Origin: Sipunculus nudus
Taxonomy: Eukaryota; Annelida; Sipuncula; Golfingiida; Sipunculidae
DNA length: 64,000 nucleotides
Assembly: GCA_026874595.1 (NCBI GenBank)
Contig: CM049317.1
Location: 53,771,618 to 53,835,617, forward strand
Direction of reading: 5' to 3'
Shown here: piece by piece, positions 23,810 to 34,320 of the stretch
Layout of the letters: each line of letters begins with the position of its first letter
Numbering within the stretch: position 1 is the first letter of the stretch
Position numbers and translations under genes: made by a program
Notes under the pieces: generated by a model
Seen by the model: only the letters and a program-made list of their open reading frames with translations
Database searches by the model: none
Told to the model about the DNA's origin: nothing

Positions 23810-24040
23810 CTAACAAATCTGTGTGACGTGAGGTCCGACTCTTAAGAATGCACGATAAATTTCGAACAAGGTGAATAAATATGGAAGAAGATACACAGAT
23901 GAAACGCCGATTGGAAGCTTGAAAAATCTTGATCAGGAAAGTTGCGCGGCACGGCATATGTGACACCGATCGCGCCCGGGGGCCATTATGCCACTTGGTG
24001 ACAGGAGTAAGCAACCGGACTAGTACGAAAAAATGGCAGA
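23810..24040 (-). repeat. Dispersed repeat R1, minus-strand copy
   Basis: Reverse-complement match to the first part of block Y: 'ttgcttactcctgt', 'cgggcgcgatc', 'aagcttccaatcggcg' versus 'ggcttccaaccggcg', and 'gagtcggacct.acgtcac'. The 155-codon minus-strand frame 23805-24272 largely overlaps it and is therefore probably not a gene. Confidence 0.7.
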
Positions 24041-25204
24041 TTTCATGACATTTTAATGAGGAAACACCGTATTTCATGTATATTTCACAAAAAATGATAC
24101 GTACATAGATGCCTTTAAATCTAACAACAAAAATTTCAGGTTCTCCTGACTCACATATAAAGATTGTCAATAATCGTTCGCGGAACATAATCAGTAAAAA
24201 CGATTTGAACGTTGCTTTCCATAGTATGAAACAAAAGAAAACTGTTCCATATTCAGGAATATTCCAAAACACACGTGCACACGCACAGGGGTGACTTAAT
24301 ACTGCTTATCAAACCGTGAGGAGCTATTTTGCTTTGGTTTTTCGGTTCCTTATTTGGTTGTTTGGTTTCCTCACTGGTTGGTTGGTCGGTATCTTAGATG
24401 ACTGGTGTTTGTGTGAGCAACATTACTAGACCATATTTACCCAAGGATTGCCCCCCTGTATAAATCTCAGTTTTCATTTAAACGTATGAAAATGTTGTAA
24501 TGTATTAGATAGGTGTATACAAATTTTCATGTTTTATAGTACGTATAAATAATCTATTTTGACATGTAATAAACAACCATAATAGGACACAGATACCAAC
24601 AATCAACCATTTTAGTCCTTTCTAACGTTTGAATGACAGATGACGGGTGTATTATATTATTACTTATAGCCATCAAAGCAATGTGGCCATCGATCGTATG
24701 ACTCATAATTCATCTGTTCAGTCCCTTAGGATTGCAGTATAATTGTATATTTATAACTTTTTTTTATTAAAGGCTTGGAAACATGTCTAAGGTCAATGAA
24801 ATTTAACATTGAACGATCCCTAAAAAATTCAGTCATTGAGAATGAAAATTAAAAATGTATATGGTCTGAGCAGATCCGTTATTAGTTATTTGCTATAAAC
24901 TGATGTCATTCAGTGTGAAAATACAATATAAAATTAATTATATGTTTAAAAGTTAACGGTCTTTCCATGGAAAGCTAAGACCACGTCTTCTTCCAAATTT
25001 ACAATAACGACTAAAATAAACCCATTGTATTTGTAAGAAATAATAATGGCTAATAGTAATGTATAAGTATAGGTCAATAAATATTGAAAAGTCAAGGCAT
25101 GTCTTATTTCAAACATTTGAACCAGTTATCTTCTTCTTTTATCATATGATGCAGTAAAGAGTAGCTACTGGGGGTTCCTATTACAAGATATGCCCCCCCC
25201 CCCC
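24041..25204. other. Unassigned AT-rich DNA
   Basis: No gene or named repeat recognised. Confidence 0.45.
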
Positions 25205-25470
25205 AAATGCATTTATTTATTCGGCCCATATTCCCAGGTTCAGTTGCATATAAGTGACTGTTCATTTGTAAATATTTCTTGATGACATTCCTGAATCCGC
25301 ATCCACGTCAAAATCTAATCGATTTTTCATTTGCTAATTCCCAAATTCTTTGAAATTTCATGAGATTCCTTTCATGATGGCTTGAGTTATATCGTGCACA
25401 AACAGACAGACACTTTCACAAACACACACGAACGAGGATGAAAACATAACCTCCCGGTAGAGGCAACAAA
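25205..25470 (-). mobile_element. Helentron-like element, family C, 3' truncated
   Basis: Body and 5' end of family C are present: 'ttcggcccatattcccaggtt', 'tcttgatgac.ttcctgaatccg', 'caaaatctaatcg' and, at the minus-strand 5' end, 'TTGCCTCTACCGGGAGG'. The hairpin/CTAG end is missing and a C run abuts the break. Confidence 0.7.
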
Positions 25471-26655
25471 TACATCATTGATGGAAGCAAACATTCAGCT
25501 TGGGTTAATTGAATCTAATTGCACCGTTTATGTTGCCATCCCGCCCTTACTCCGCCCATAACATATTAGACTCAAGAGATTTATTCATGTGTGGTAAACG
25601 ACCGCTGTCGGGTAAAGCCTTTCTACAATGCTAAAATCGAAGCTACAGGCATGCAGCTTGGTACTGCTAACACTCATACGCATTTGAAAAAAAAATCTTG
25701 TGGGCTACAACAGGTAATGGTAAACAGAATAATCTGAAGACCTGTCCCCATATATTACACTCGAAAAGTAACATGATTTCAGTCACGCTTTGCAGTTATA
25801 CATGCAGTGAATTTATGAGGTAGATTATACACAGATCGTGATACGTTTTCACATAATCAAATAACAATTTGCCTTTTTTTATCAGAAGGACATTTGGTCG
25901 AATATGCAGACGAAATAACAGAATAATGTTCAGAATACTAACCCTGTTTACTGTTATCAGGATACGTGACAGAGCGTCAATTGAAAACCTGACAAACTGA
26001 CTCGCATCATTCGGGTAAACTGACGCAAAAACAGGGCCAGAAAATTAAACGAATATTCCTGCTTTGTTTATCTACAGGTCTGACATTAATATTGTTATTA
26101 CCAAATATCGTAAGCCAATAACACCAAACGTAAACAGGTCATCTCCCAAACATACAGTTAGAGGAAGTATAAAAATAACTGTTCAACCCCCCTCGAAATA
26201 TGCGCGCGGCGGAGATATTTAGTAAAATAGTTTTTGAAATCGTGTAACCCTTTGTACTTATGGCCCCAGAAATTTGTGAAGTAGAACTTATAAAAAAGAA
26301 AAACCATAATCTTATTCACAGATTTGAAAGCCATTTTACGTAATGTATTTAGAAAGGATAACCCGTATAAAAATTTTATATAAGATCATAGAGCATTTAA
26401 GCCCATCTCTGTTAATATTAATTTCTCGCTATGGATGAAACCAAGGCTCTTATGGCCTTACAATTTCCTATGAATACAGAGTGCCGGAATATAGGCTTCA
26501 TAGCAATAGATAATTTTTTAATTTTTTTTCTAGGGTTATCATATATTAAATCATATTTCATGAAGAAAACACTACATTTATTGTATATCTAATATAGATT
26601 GGATGTGAATAGGCCCCTATAATATATTTTTGTTTCATTCTAAATAGCAAGAAAG

Positions 26656-26691
<36 letters not shown>

Positions 26692-26929
26692 AATTGATTA
26701 ACTTCAAACATTTTTCTCGTCTTTTAATTAGATTTTCCGGGGTTTAAAGCTTGTCGAAGTTGTAAAATATGCGTTTATTGTACCAAAAATTTTCTTCAAG
26801 TCAGTCTCCATTTCAAGGCCTTCAATTTACCAATTTTAATGATCAATACTTAAAATCTTCAAAGCCCCCCCCCCCCCGCCCATATCACATACTGCGCAAA
26901 ATCGGATAACGTAAATATAAATGTAATGA
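25471..26929. other. Unassigned AT-rich DNA
   Basis: No gene recognised. (TA)n at 26658-26687 and a C run at about 26865. Confidence 0.4.
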
Positions 26930-27190
26930 CGAGGGTAATGTAGTCCGTTCAAATATGTAAGACTAGAATTGCTTCAAGGTAAACTGCATAAACTTGCGTA
27001 TTTTTGTGGTAAGGAATTTACGGAATAAGCAACATTTTGCGAGCATGCGCATGTGAAATGTAAACAGGGTGTGTTTTCTAAAAATATAATTTCATTTATT
27101 TTAAAGTTTGAAAGTTAAGATAAGTAATCTTAGTAAAGAGGTTAGTTTTGAGTAGAAAAAAACGACCTCTGGTCGAAGAACGCGTCCCAA
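26930..27190. repeat. Dispersed repeat R2, copy
   Basis: Matches 54510-54770: 'aatgtagtc.gtt', 'ttgcttcaagg.aaa', 'gcgagcatgcgcatgt' versus 'gcaagcatgcgcatgt', 'tttaaagtttga' and 'ttagttttgag.agaa'. Function unknown. Confidence 0.6.
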
Positions 27191-27728
27191 TTATGCAATA
27201 TCCTGAACGTCCAGGGGTTTGTGAACCGCTTATAAAATAGGCCAGAAAACGCCGATCCCTGTTCTTCTTGTTTATAACACGTTGAGTATCCACCAGAATA
27301 ATCCAAACACATTTAACAAGGACATCTGGCGCAAGACTGACCAATCAGAGTTTTGCAAAATACGTTTTGTGACTAGTTACCTTTCATCATCCACAAATAT
27401 GCAGCCAACCACCTTAGGTTACCTGTTTTTAGTCCGTTTATCAACATTGCTGTGTTTAATAACAGTTTGTAGCTAAACAAAAGCTCATGCATCCTTCACA
27501 GAGGCGCTATAAGAACTTTTCTGAATAGGCATTACATGCATTAATATAAATACAAAGCATTAATATGTACGGAGAGGAATCCAGTAAATATACAAGTACT
27601 ATTAAAAGGGCAGCTCTTGCTGTTTTCCCTCTAATATTTTCCCACGTTTCCACTTCGGAAATTAAATCACAGATAGTGGTAGGCGTGTCTTATAAAAGCA
27701 AGAATCGCCATCCTTACGGGGTCCTCTG
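27191..27728. other. Unassigned DNA
   Basis: No gene or named repeat recognised. Confidence 0.4.
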
Positions 27729-27873
27729 TACTAATGGCACCTCCTATTTACGGGCACTCACGGGCAGTCCATTGAAAATAGGTCCCGAAATGTTTTCCCT
27801 ACTACAGGCACCTCTCCATTGCGGGCAAAATGTCCGGTCCCGTCAGTGTCCGTAATTTGGAGGTTCTACTGTA
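27729..27873. mobile_element. MITE, mariner/Tc-like terminal repeats
   Basis: About 145 bp with inverted ends: 'TACTAATGGCACCTCC' on the left and the complement of 'GGAGGTTCTACTGTA' on the right. The similarity extends inward ('TTACGGGCACTCACGGG' versus 'TTACGGACACTGACGGG'). Too short to encode a transposase. Confidence 0.75.
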
Positions 27874-28115
27874 CAATGATATTTGTCGACTTGGGCTAGA
27901 CCATGACGTAGACCCAAAAATTAAATAAGGCTTATTTAACAGAAAGTGTATCAGTCCACAGGACTAAACAGGCCCAGAAAATTTGCATCACAGTCATTTT
28001 TAATGATAACTAAACTCGTGATTTCAATTCTTTTATTCCAGACCTTTAACTGATATAGCCACCGCAGCCCTTGAGTTATGTTTAAAGAAACGCACACACA
28101 CACACACACGTAAAT

Positions 28116-28148
28116 GGGGATGAACACATGCCCTCCTGGCGTTGGCAA
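28116..28148 (-). mobile_element. Helentron-like family C, 5' end fragment
   Basis: 'ggggatgaacacatgccctcc' followed by 'tggcgttggcaa' matches the family C 5' terminus. It abuts (CA)n on one side and a trinucleotide run on the other. Confidence 0.5.
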
Positions 28149-28178
28149 TAATAATAATAATAATAATAATTATAATTA

Positions 28179-28212
<34 letters not shown>

Positions 28213-28215
28213 CAA
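28147..28215. repeat. (TAA)n/(TTA)n inverted trinucleotide array
   Basis: (AAT/TAA) units run directly into complementary (TTA) units, so the whole tract can fold into a hairpin of about 30 bp. Confidence 0.85.
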
Positions 28216-28838
28216 AAACAAATAATAAAAATACAAAGAAAATAAATAAACCACGTTGTGATCATTTTGTTTCGACTTCCTGCCGTGACTGTTCGTGCTC
28301 TCAGTAATAAGTTTACAGCTGAAGGGTTCAACACTCGGCATTGGCGTGATCACATGTCTACCCACGTTCGTGTGTGCATGGGAACGGGGACAATCCGATT
28401 AATGACAGTCTCAGTGTCAGTAAACCCCGCACCGGATTATAGCTGGGTTTTAATCCCTTGTTTTATAAATATGGTATGGTGAAGATAAGCTGGGCTGAGA
28501 CAGAGTCACCGTTTCGTTCCGCATGTTGTCATATTTACTGGTTTGTGTTGTCTTCTTCAATGTGTCTAGGAACTCCTCTTCAATGTGCCTTAGTGATAAA
28601 GCAGTTAGCTGATTTATGTCAGAAGTGTGTGGATTTACACCTACGAAGAAACTTTTTCAAAGAACTCGGTACTTCTGCAAAACCAACAGACACGAGTTAT
28701 ACAACATGTATGTCCCAAAGAATTTGAACCAAAAAGTCGCCTTGTTTAATCTTTAGCGGGCCTCCGTAATTTCTGGACCTTGTCAGATGTAGGTTCCTGA
28801 TTTTTATTCCGATGGTAGCTCTAAATATAGCTTGGTAT
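28216..28838. other. Unassigned DNA
   Basis: Contains a plus-strand frame at 28458-28727 (89 codons) with no recognised domain. No other feature. Confidence 0.4.
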
Positions 28839-29018
28839 TGTTACGTGGTGACATAAAAGCGGACGGAACTGTTTCGCTAGAGAAACTTGCTTTTCTCTAG
28901 ACGCGGTTGGTACGCCGAACTTGTGCGCCACCGACTTGGGTTCGACTACGGACTACGGATCGGCCACAAACTACGGATCGGCCCAGTATTTTCCCCTGAG
29001 CAATTTGTCTTCGTAACA
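28839..29018 (+). repeat. TGTTAC...GTAACA short repeat, unit 1
   Basis: 180 bp starting TGTTACGTGG and ending TTCGTAACA. It contains 'gtgacataaaagcggac' (TATA-like), 'gcggttggtacgccg' and B-box-like 'gggttcga'. It has an internal short duplication of 'ctacggatcggcc'. It could be a short LTR or a SINE-like unit. Confidence 0.6.
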
Positions 29019-29115
29019 AAACGTGACGGTAAACTTTGTAGCCCAGAGAATAAGCTGTGTGACTCCTGGGATAATTATTCTTGTTCTGATAGCAGAACGC
29101 TTTTAAGAGTGGGTG

Positions 29116-29270
29116 TGTTACAGGGTGACATAAAAGCGGACTGAACTGTCTCGCAAGAGAAGCCTGCTTTTCTAGCGAGGCGGTTGGTACGCCAGACCTG
29201 TGCTCCACCAACATGGATTCGAATCCCTGATCGGCCCAATGTTTCCCCTGAGCAATTTGTCTTCGTAACA
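29116..29270 (+). repeat. TGTTAC...GTAACA short repeat, unit 2
   Basis: 155 bp, same orientation as unit 1 with 97 bp between. It starts TGTTACAGGG and ends CTTCGTAACA. It shares 'gtgacataaaagcgga', 'gcggttggtacgcc', 'ttcga' and 'tttcccctgagcaatttgtc'. No primer-binding or polypurine site is evident in the spacer. Confidence 0.6.
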
Positions 29271-29418
29271 GTAAAAAATAGCGAATATCAGATTTAAAAG
29301 AAATATTTATTTATATAATCTACGATGTACATCATCTTTCATGTTTAGTACTGATGAAAAACCTCATTAATAGTGAAGTATGCAGCTGTTGTGACTCCTG
29401 ACAACCATCAAACCGTAC

Positions 29419-29519
29419 CGGTGGCGTCAATTTTTCTTCTAGGGTGGGGGGGATGACTTTGTATATTTATAAACACACATATACCTTTTTCAGCGTCTCT
29501 GAGTGACATATTCAACTTT

Positions 29520-29567
<48 letters not shown>

Positions 29568-29591
29568 TATATATCTATATTCATATGATTA

Positions 29592-29629
<38 letters not shown>

Positions 29630-29906
29630 AACATACGAATGTTAATCATATTTCAAATAATTATTATATTGTAATAGAAAATAAGTTTTTGTAATTCAAA
29701 GCAAGGTTTAGATATAACATTTTTTAGTAAATGGATCTAAAGTCTTTAATTCTATTAAGTAATATATTTCATTTGCAATATAAGAATATTACTCCTGAAA
29801 AGTGGGGGGGGGGATGATTACATTGGCCATCCCCACCCCCCCCCCTTGCCAAAAAGTAGGGGCCGGGTTTATATACCCCCCCATCCCCCCTATATTGACG
29901 CCCCTG
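29419..29906. mobile_element. hAT-type MITE with perfect 8-bp TSD
   Basis: Ends are 'CGGTGGCGTCAAT' and the complement of 'ATTGACGCCCCTG'. They are flanked by AACCGTAC at 29411-29418 and 29907-29914, a perfect 8-bp target duplication. 8-bp TSDs and CAG-type ends are hallmarks of hAT elements. The interior holds (TA)n (29519-29628) and G/C runs, with no ORF. Confidence 0.85.
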
Positions 29907-30169
29907 AACCGTACTTAGGTAGTTGATGTGTCCAATGGAAGTTAGGTGGATTGTTTGTTTGAGCATTCTAAGATGAAATAAGAGATGAATAAATAATATG
30001 AGCATTTAACATTTCATTTCTAGCATTTTTAGTATGATCATCTTAACTTTATTAAAGACCATGGAGAAGTGCACACTATAATGGCTCTTAGCTATTCTTA
30101 CTTTTGTAATTGGTACTACATAAATAAGGAGTTATTGTAAGCCAGGTAATATTCTCCTGCCAGCTATCT

Positions 30170-30415
30170 CCTAAACAAATCACCTCATTAGTATTTGAGT
30201 ATATAAACATATACTTTTGTACAGCATCTTGACCACAAAAACTAATACATGTTCAGTAGCTTACATGGCTTAAATGCGTAATACAACATATCATACCTTA
30301 CCACACCTTAAACAGTCAGATTTAACATCTTGATGGGGAAAATAAACAGACGCGACCCAATGTCTTCCATGTACATGCATATATACTGAACTATAAACAA
30401 AACTCAAGGATAAAG
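30170..30415. repeat. Dispersed repeat Z, copy 2
   Basis: Matches 13880-14110 ('agcatcttgaccaca', 'agcttacatggcttaaatgcg', 'gggaaaataaacag'). Diverged. Confidence 0.65.
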
Positions 30416-30624
30416 GGATCCATTTCTATTAATTATGTATGCCCAGATCCCCCTTCTTCTCTACCATGAGGACATTGTTGGCTGAAAACATTACGCACCT
30501 TATATTTAGCAAAGACATGGTCAGTGGTCAGGTTAATCCTGTTGAGTAATGCTAAGCTAATCAGCTGAAAAGGGGGAAGGGTGTGGTACTTCTATTGAGA
30601 TAGAATTAGAATCTCCAGTGAACT

Positions 30625-30830
30625 ACAGAGGGAGTCCAGCTTTTATCGAGAAGGTGTACACAGAGATAGATAACAAAGGGGATGGTTTCTTTGTTGCATG
30701 CACTGTTTGCCAATGCAGTACACTAAACCAACCATTGGTCTTTGGCAGATCCATGAGGAGAACACCTCAGGCTTTGTGGGTTATGTAAAGCTATATCCAG
30801 CTGGTGACAACCAGATGCATCTCCTGTAAT
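30625..30830 (+). pseudogene. Possible decayed coding segment, unknown protein
   Basis: The frame from about 30628 reads an ordinary-looking peptide (IEKVYTEIDNKGDGFFVAC, then a CxC) until a stop near 30785. A second frame continues with 'GFVGYVKLYPAGD' to a stop near 30828. Composition looks coding and base composition is less AT-rich than the surroundings. No family recognised and no splice sites proven. Confidence 0.25.
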
Positions 30831-31439
30831 GGCTTATATTATGTCACAGGTAATCATGCTGGTTCTCTACTCTGGGCCATGTTATGTAATATGTGAGACT
30901 TGAAACAAGTATAAGCCTACAGTATTGAAAAAGTCTAAATATACAACATTATGGCCAGGTACATTTGTACAACATCATGTCCAGTGGGGACTGCAAACAC
31001 GAATCTGTTTAGAACATTAGAGAATTAAGATTTCACCAGCTGAATACGTCTATATACATTAAACTCTCCCCAAAAATGGTAAAAGTGATCACTGTTACTG
31101 CGACCATGTTTTTGGCTCGCAAAAACCCACATTGTAATCATGTAGCCCGCCCTGCCCCGCATATGCCAGCTTTTAACCCGGACCCTCCCCTACCCCGCAG
31201 TTAAAATTTTTTGACCAACCCTGCGAAATCCTGAAATCAAGATTTATGTTTAATAAGTGCATTTGAAATTATATAAATCATTACTAGTTATTCTCCAGAC
31301 TATTTTATCTATCTCATATCTTGATGAGCTGACTACTGGATCTGTATACTCTGTATGTAAGTTTTCTTTTCTTTGATGCATTTGTATAAGACGTTAGAGT
31401 ATACAATTCTTGTGTTGCCTTTAAACAGTGCCTGTAATC
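30831..31439. other. Unassigned DNA
   Basis: No gene recognised. A C-rich patch lies at about 31147-31200. Confidence 0.4.
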
Positions 31440-31575
31440 ATCATTACTTTTTGAAGTAATCATAAAGTAATAGTAATCGTTATCGATTACATGAACTTAA
31501 TTTGGTAATCGTAATTTTAATCGTAATCGTTTGCTTTTAAAGTAATCGTAATCTATTACACGTATCAAGTAATCA
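31440..31575. repeat. Palindromic TAATCG/CGATTA tract
   Basis: Degenerate short units of 'gtaatcg', 'cgattac' and 'aagtaatc' alternate on both strands for about 130 bp, so the tract is repeatedly self-complementary. It abuts the 3' end of the minus-strand SINE at 31576. Confidence 0.7.
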
Positions 31576-31980
31576 CCCAATGCCTTGCCTATACAGTGCC
31601 TTCAACGGTACCTTAATAATCTTTCTTTGCTGCATCTCATATTTAGACAATAAATTATATGGTAAAGGTGGCGGTTTATAGTTTCGTCCAAATGTACAGT
31701 TTGACTTCCTGGTCGCTCAGGTCTGTTCATCCTTATAGCTTTTCTCGGCTCCCTAGGGGCATATACACCCCTAGCTGCTATATCATGCGCTAGAAGGTTA
31801 TTCGTTCGACATCTGTCTGCCGCCAATGACCCGTGCCCATTTACTCTTGGGCCGAGAGAGCGCAACCCTGTGGTAAAGACTGTGGCTAGGAGGCTTAGCG
31901 AAGACGGCGGCCATAACGGGACGCGAACCCACAACCTTGCGGTCACAAGTCGAGCACATTATCCATTACGCCACCGCTCG
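31576..31980 (-). repeat. tRNA-headed SINE, family 2
   Basis: The minus-strand head reads 'GGTGGCGTAATGG' (A-box-like) and 'GTGGGTTCGCGTCC' (B-box), about 40 bp apart, with a possible anticodon-arm hairpin 'CTTG......CAAG'. A body of about 320 bp follows, containing 'TATATGCCCCTAGGGAG'. The 114-codon frame over it is incidental. Confidence 0.75.
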
Positions 31981-32293
31981 CGTGTTTGGTCTGAAGCGTA
32001 GAGACACAGCGTTTTTTTTTGTACTAGATGTTTCGGGTCTGTTCATGTGCGTGTGTATTGTTCTTTGGAAATTTCCATTCTAGAATTTTCGGGTGAGAAG
32101 TTATAAATAGGGGATGCGTTTAGAGCCGGCAGAAAGGAAAATACCAGCCAGCACTAAGAGTGTTACTTTCTCGTCAGTTTTGGGATCTTACCGATAACTG
32201 CAGTGGTGTCAGATATTCAACGGATTCTATACAGATTTAATACGGACTGTCTTCAGTTTGCCTATGGATTATTACTATTATTACGATTATTAC
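31979..32293 (+). mobile_element. LTR fragment (family L), near-identical to 33695-34000
   Basis: About 300 bp matching the internal part of the LTR at 33578-34320 with only two substitutions and a T-run length difference. It includes the TATA block 'ttataaatagggg'. Both ends are missing. It joins tRNA-like sequence on both sides; the left junction has 'ctcgcg' microhomology. Confidence 0.85.
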
Positions 32294-32296
32294 TAC

Positions 32297-32353
32297 GGGA
32301 CGCGAACCCACAACCTTGCGGTCACAAGTCGAACACATTATCCATTACGCCAC
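32297..32353 (-). repeat. Second copy of SINE family 2 head
   Basis: 57 bp matching 31917-31973 with one mismatch (A-box to B-box portion only). It directly follows the LTR fragment, so that fragment lies between two direct copies of the same tRNA-like sequence. Confidence 0.85.
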
Positions 32354-33343
32354 CTCTCCATGGTATGTGCTAGTTGCATAAATGATAGCATAAAGTATTT
32401 TGTTGAGTGTATATAAAAGAATGTTATTTAAATCAAATTTTAATTTTGAAGTATGTGTTTGGTCTGAGTATAATAACAATAATGTAACTACAGATAAAAA
32501 TGTTTATATTCCATACCATTGCCTAGGACGGAACACGTACTTTAATTTTACATCCTTTCATCAGTTTTAACACTATTTTTGATAATCCCGTCTGTTGTGC
32601 CATCACCATACTTATTTCTGTAATGTATAACAAATGTATCCTTGAAAGTGAACTTCGTAAAATGATGTGATTAAACGGATCAATTATATTTTGACAATAA
32701 ATCAGTCTTAAATGAGACAACTGACAAGTAAGATATGTTGATGTATAGCATTGGTCTAAAGATGCATTAGTTTATATACATATATTTAATTGCATCCCAG
32801 TTTGTTGCTATTTCTCACAAATATGAAAGGAACGGGATGCGATGAGGTAGGTCCAAAGTTTATTGAACCTTATGTAAAAATCTAGCATTTTCTTATTTGT
32901 CGAAGAGTATATAAATCTATATGTAAGAAAGAATGAGCTTAATAATGTACAGAGATGCTGAAAACAGGTAGTTTATTGGCCAGGGTTAGAACATAAGAGT
33001 GAATTTAGAGGAAAGAGAAGGCAAATAAATGGCAGGATACCGTCTTACGAGAAAGGTTGAGAAATTGGTGACGCTTTGAAAAAAGTTAATTTATATTAAT
33101 AAGTTACAAATTGTACACAATTACCATCTGATTCTTTGTCTATATATCTTTTTTGTAACTTTTATTTTATGGTGGGATATTAAGACCTTTCAACCTGTTA
33201 CTCATTTCTGCCAAAAGGCATTTTATGATGTCTTTGAGGACATTGGCGAGGAATTTAAAACCCAAAATGTTGTAAACAAATACAAAATGACAGTTTATTT
33301 CTGCAATACTTAGTCATAATAACAACACATCAGTGCCTGCCTG

Positions 33344-33398
<55 letters not shown>

Positions 33399-33577
33399 TT
33401 TCAACAGTTCTCTTTCAGTTTATGCTACTGCCTTAAAAGGAAAGAGATTAGGACAGCCTTAATAAAATATGTAACTAACATGGGACAAATGCTTATGTCG
33501 TAAATGTTTGGCCATAGCGCTCGTTCATCTTTCTTGAAAGGTTCTTAACAAAATTATTATGCTTTAAATTATCATTA
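32354..33577. other. Unassigned AT-rich DNA
   Basis: No gene recognised. (TA)n at 33347-33388. Confidence 0.4.
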
Positions 33578-34320
33578 TGTTACAGGTGTCTTTTTTATTG
33601 TGCGCATGAGTGTTACATGTTTCTGTTGACATTCTGATGCGTGTAGCGCGGGCATAGTTGGTTGCTACAGGAACCTCGCTTGTTGGGCGCTGGCTCGCGT
33701 GTTTGGTCTGAAGCGTAGAGACACAGCGTTTTTTTTGTACTAGATGTTTCGGGTCTGTTCATGTGCGTGTGTATTGTTCTTTGGAAATTTCCATTCTAGA
33801 ATTTTCGGGTGAGAAGTTATAAATAGGGGATGTGTTTAGAGCCGGCAGAAAGGAAAATACCAGCCAGCACTAAGAGTGTTACTTTCTCGTCAGTTTTGGG
33901 ATCTTACCGATAACTGCAGTGGTGTCAGATATTCAACGGATTCTATACAGATTTAATACGGACTGTCTTCAGTTTACCTATGGATTATTACTATTTACGT
34001 GGATTATTGGTGTTAAAGGACTCTTGTTGAGTGGTGACAGTGGCGGTATCCAGAATCAAAGCCTAGGATTCGGACACTCTGGTACTGTACATTTTTAATG
34101 TTATACTGTGTAATTGTATTGATTAAGTGTATTGTAATGTTAGGATTGTTCTAAGAATAAATTTTTAATCATTTGTTAACAAAAAAACACTGACTTCTTT
34201 ATTCATTCCCCTAGACATTGTACGCTGCCTAGTGTTACAGAATCTGATTTTTTTTTATCTCCTTAACAAAATTTTTGCTGATCACGATTACGTTATCTGT
34301 TGTTATTCGGTTCCGTAACA
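33578..34320 (+). mobile_element. Solo LTR (family L), full length
   Basis: Begins TGTTACAGGTGTC and ends CCGTAACA, giving TGTTAC/GTAACA inverted ends. TATA box 'TATAAATA' at 33818-33825 and AATAAA at 34157-34162 mark a plausible U3-R promoter and polyadenylation site. Internal coding region and second LTR are absent. Flanks 'catta' and 'attga' give at best a decayed target duplication. Ty3/gypsy-type by size and ends (inference). Confidence 0.8.

Noticed and set aside
23805-24272. 155-codon minus-strand open frame, the longest in the window
   Set aside because: Half of it overlaps a dispersed repeat also found at 17.0 and 42.0 kb, where the frame is not kept. No domain, splice or codon-use support.
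28033-28365. 110-codon minus-strand frame
   Set aside because: Runs through a (TTA)n/(TAA)n tract encoding poly-Ile and low-complexity sequence.
31602-31946. 114-codon minus-strand frame
   Set aside because: It is the body of a tRNA-headed SINE.
31917-31980. A genuine tRNA gene on the minus strand
   Set aside because: A- and B-boxes are present but acceptor and anticodon stems do not pair properly, and a long SINE body follows.
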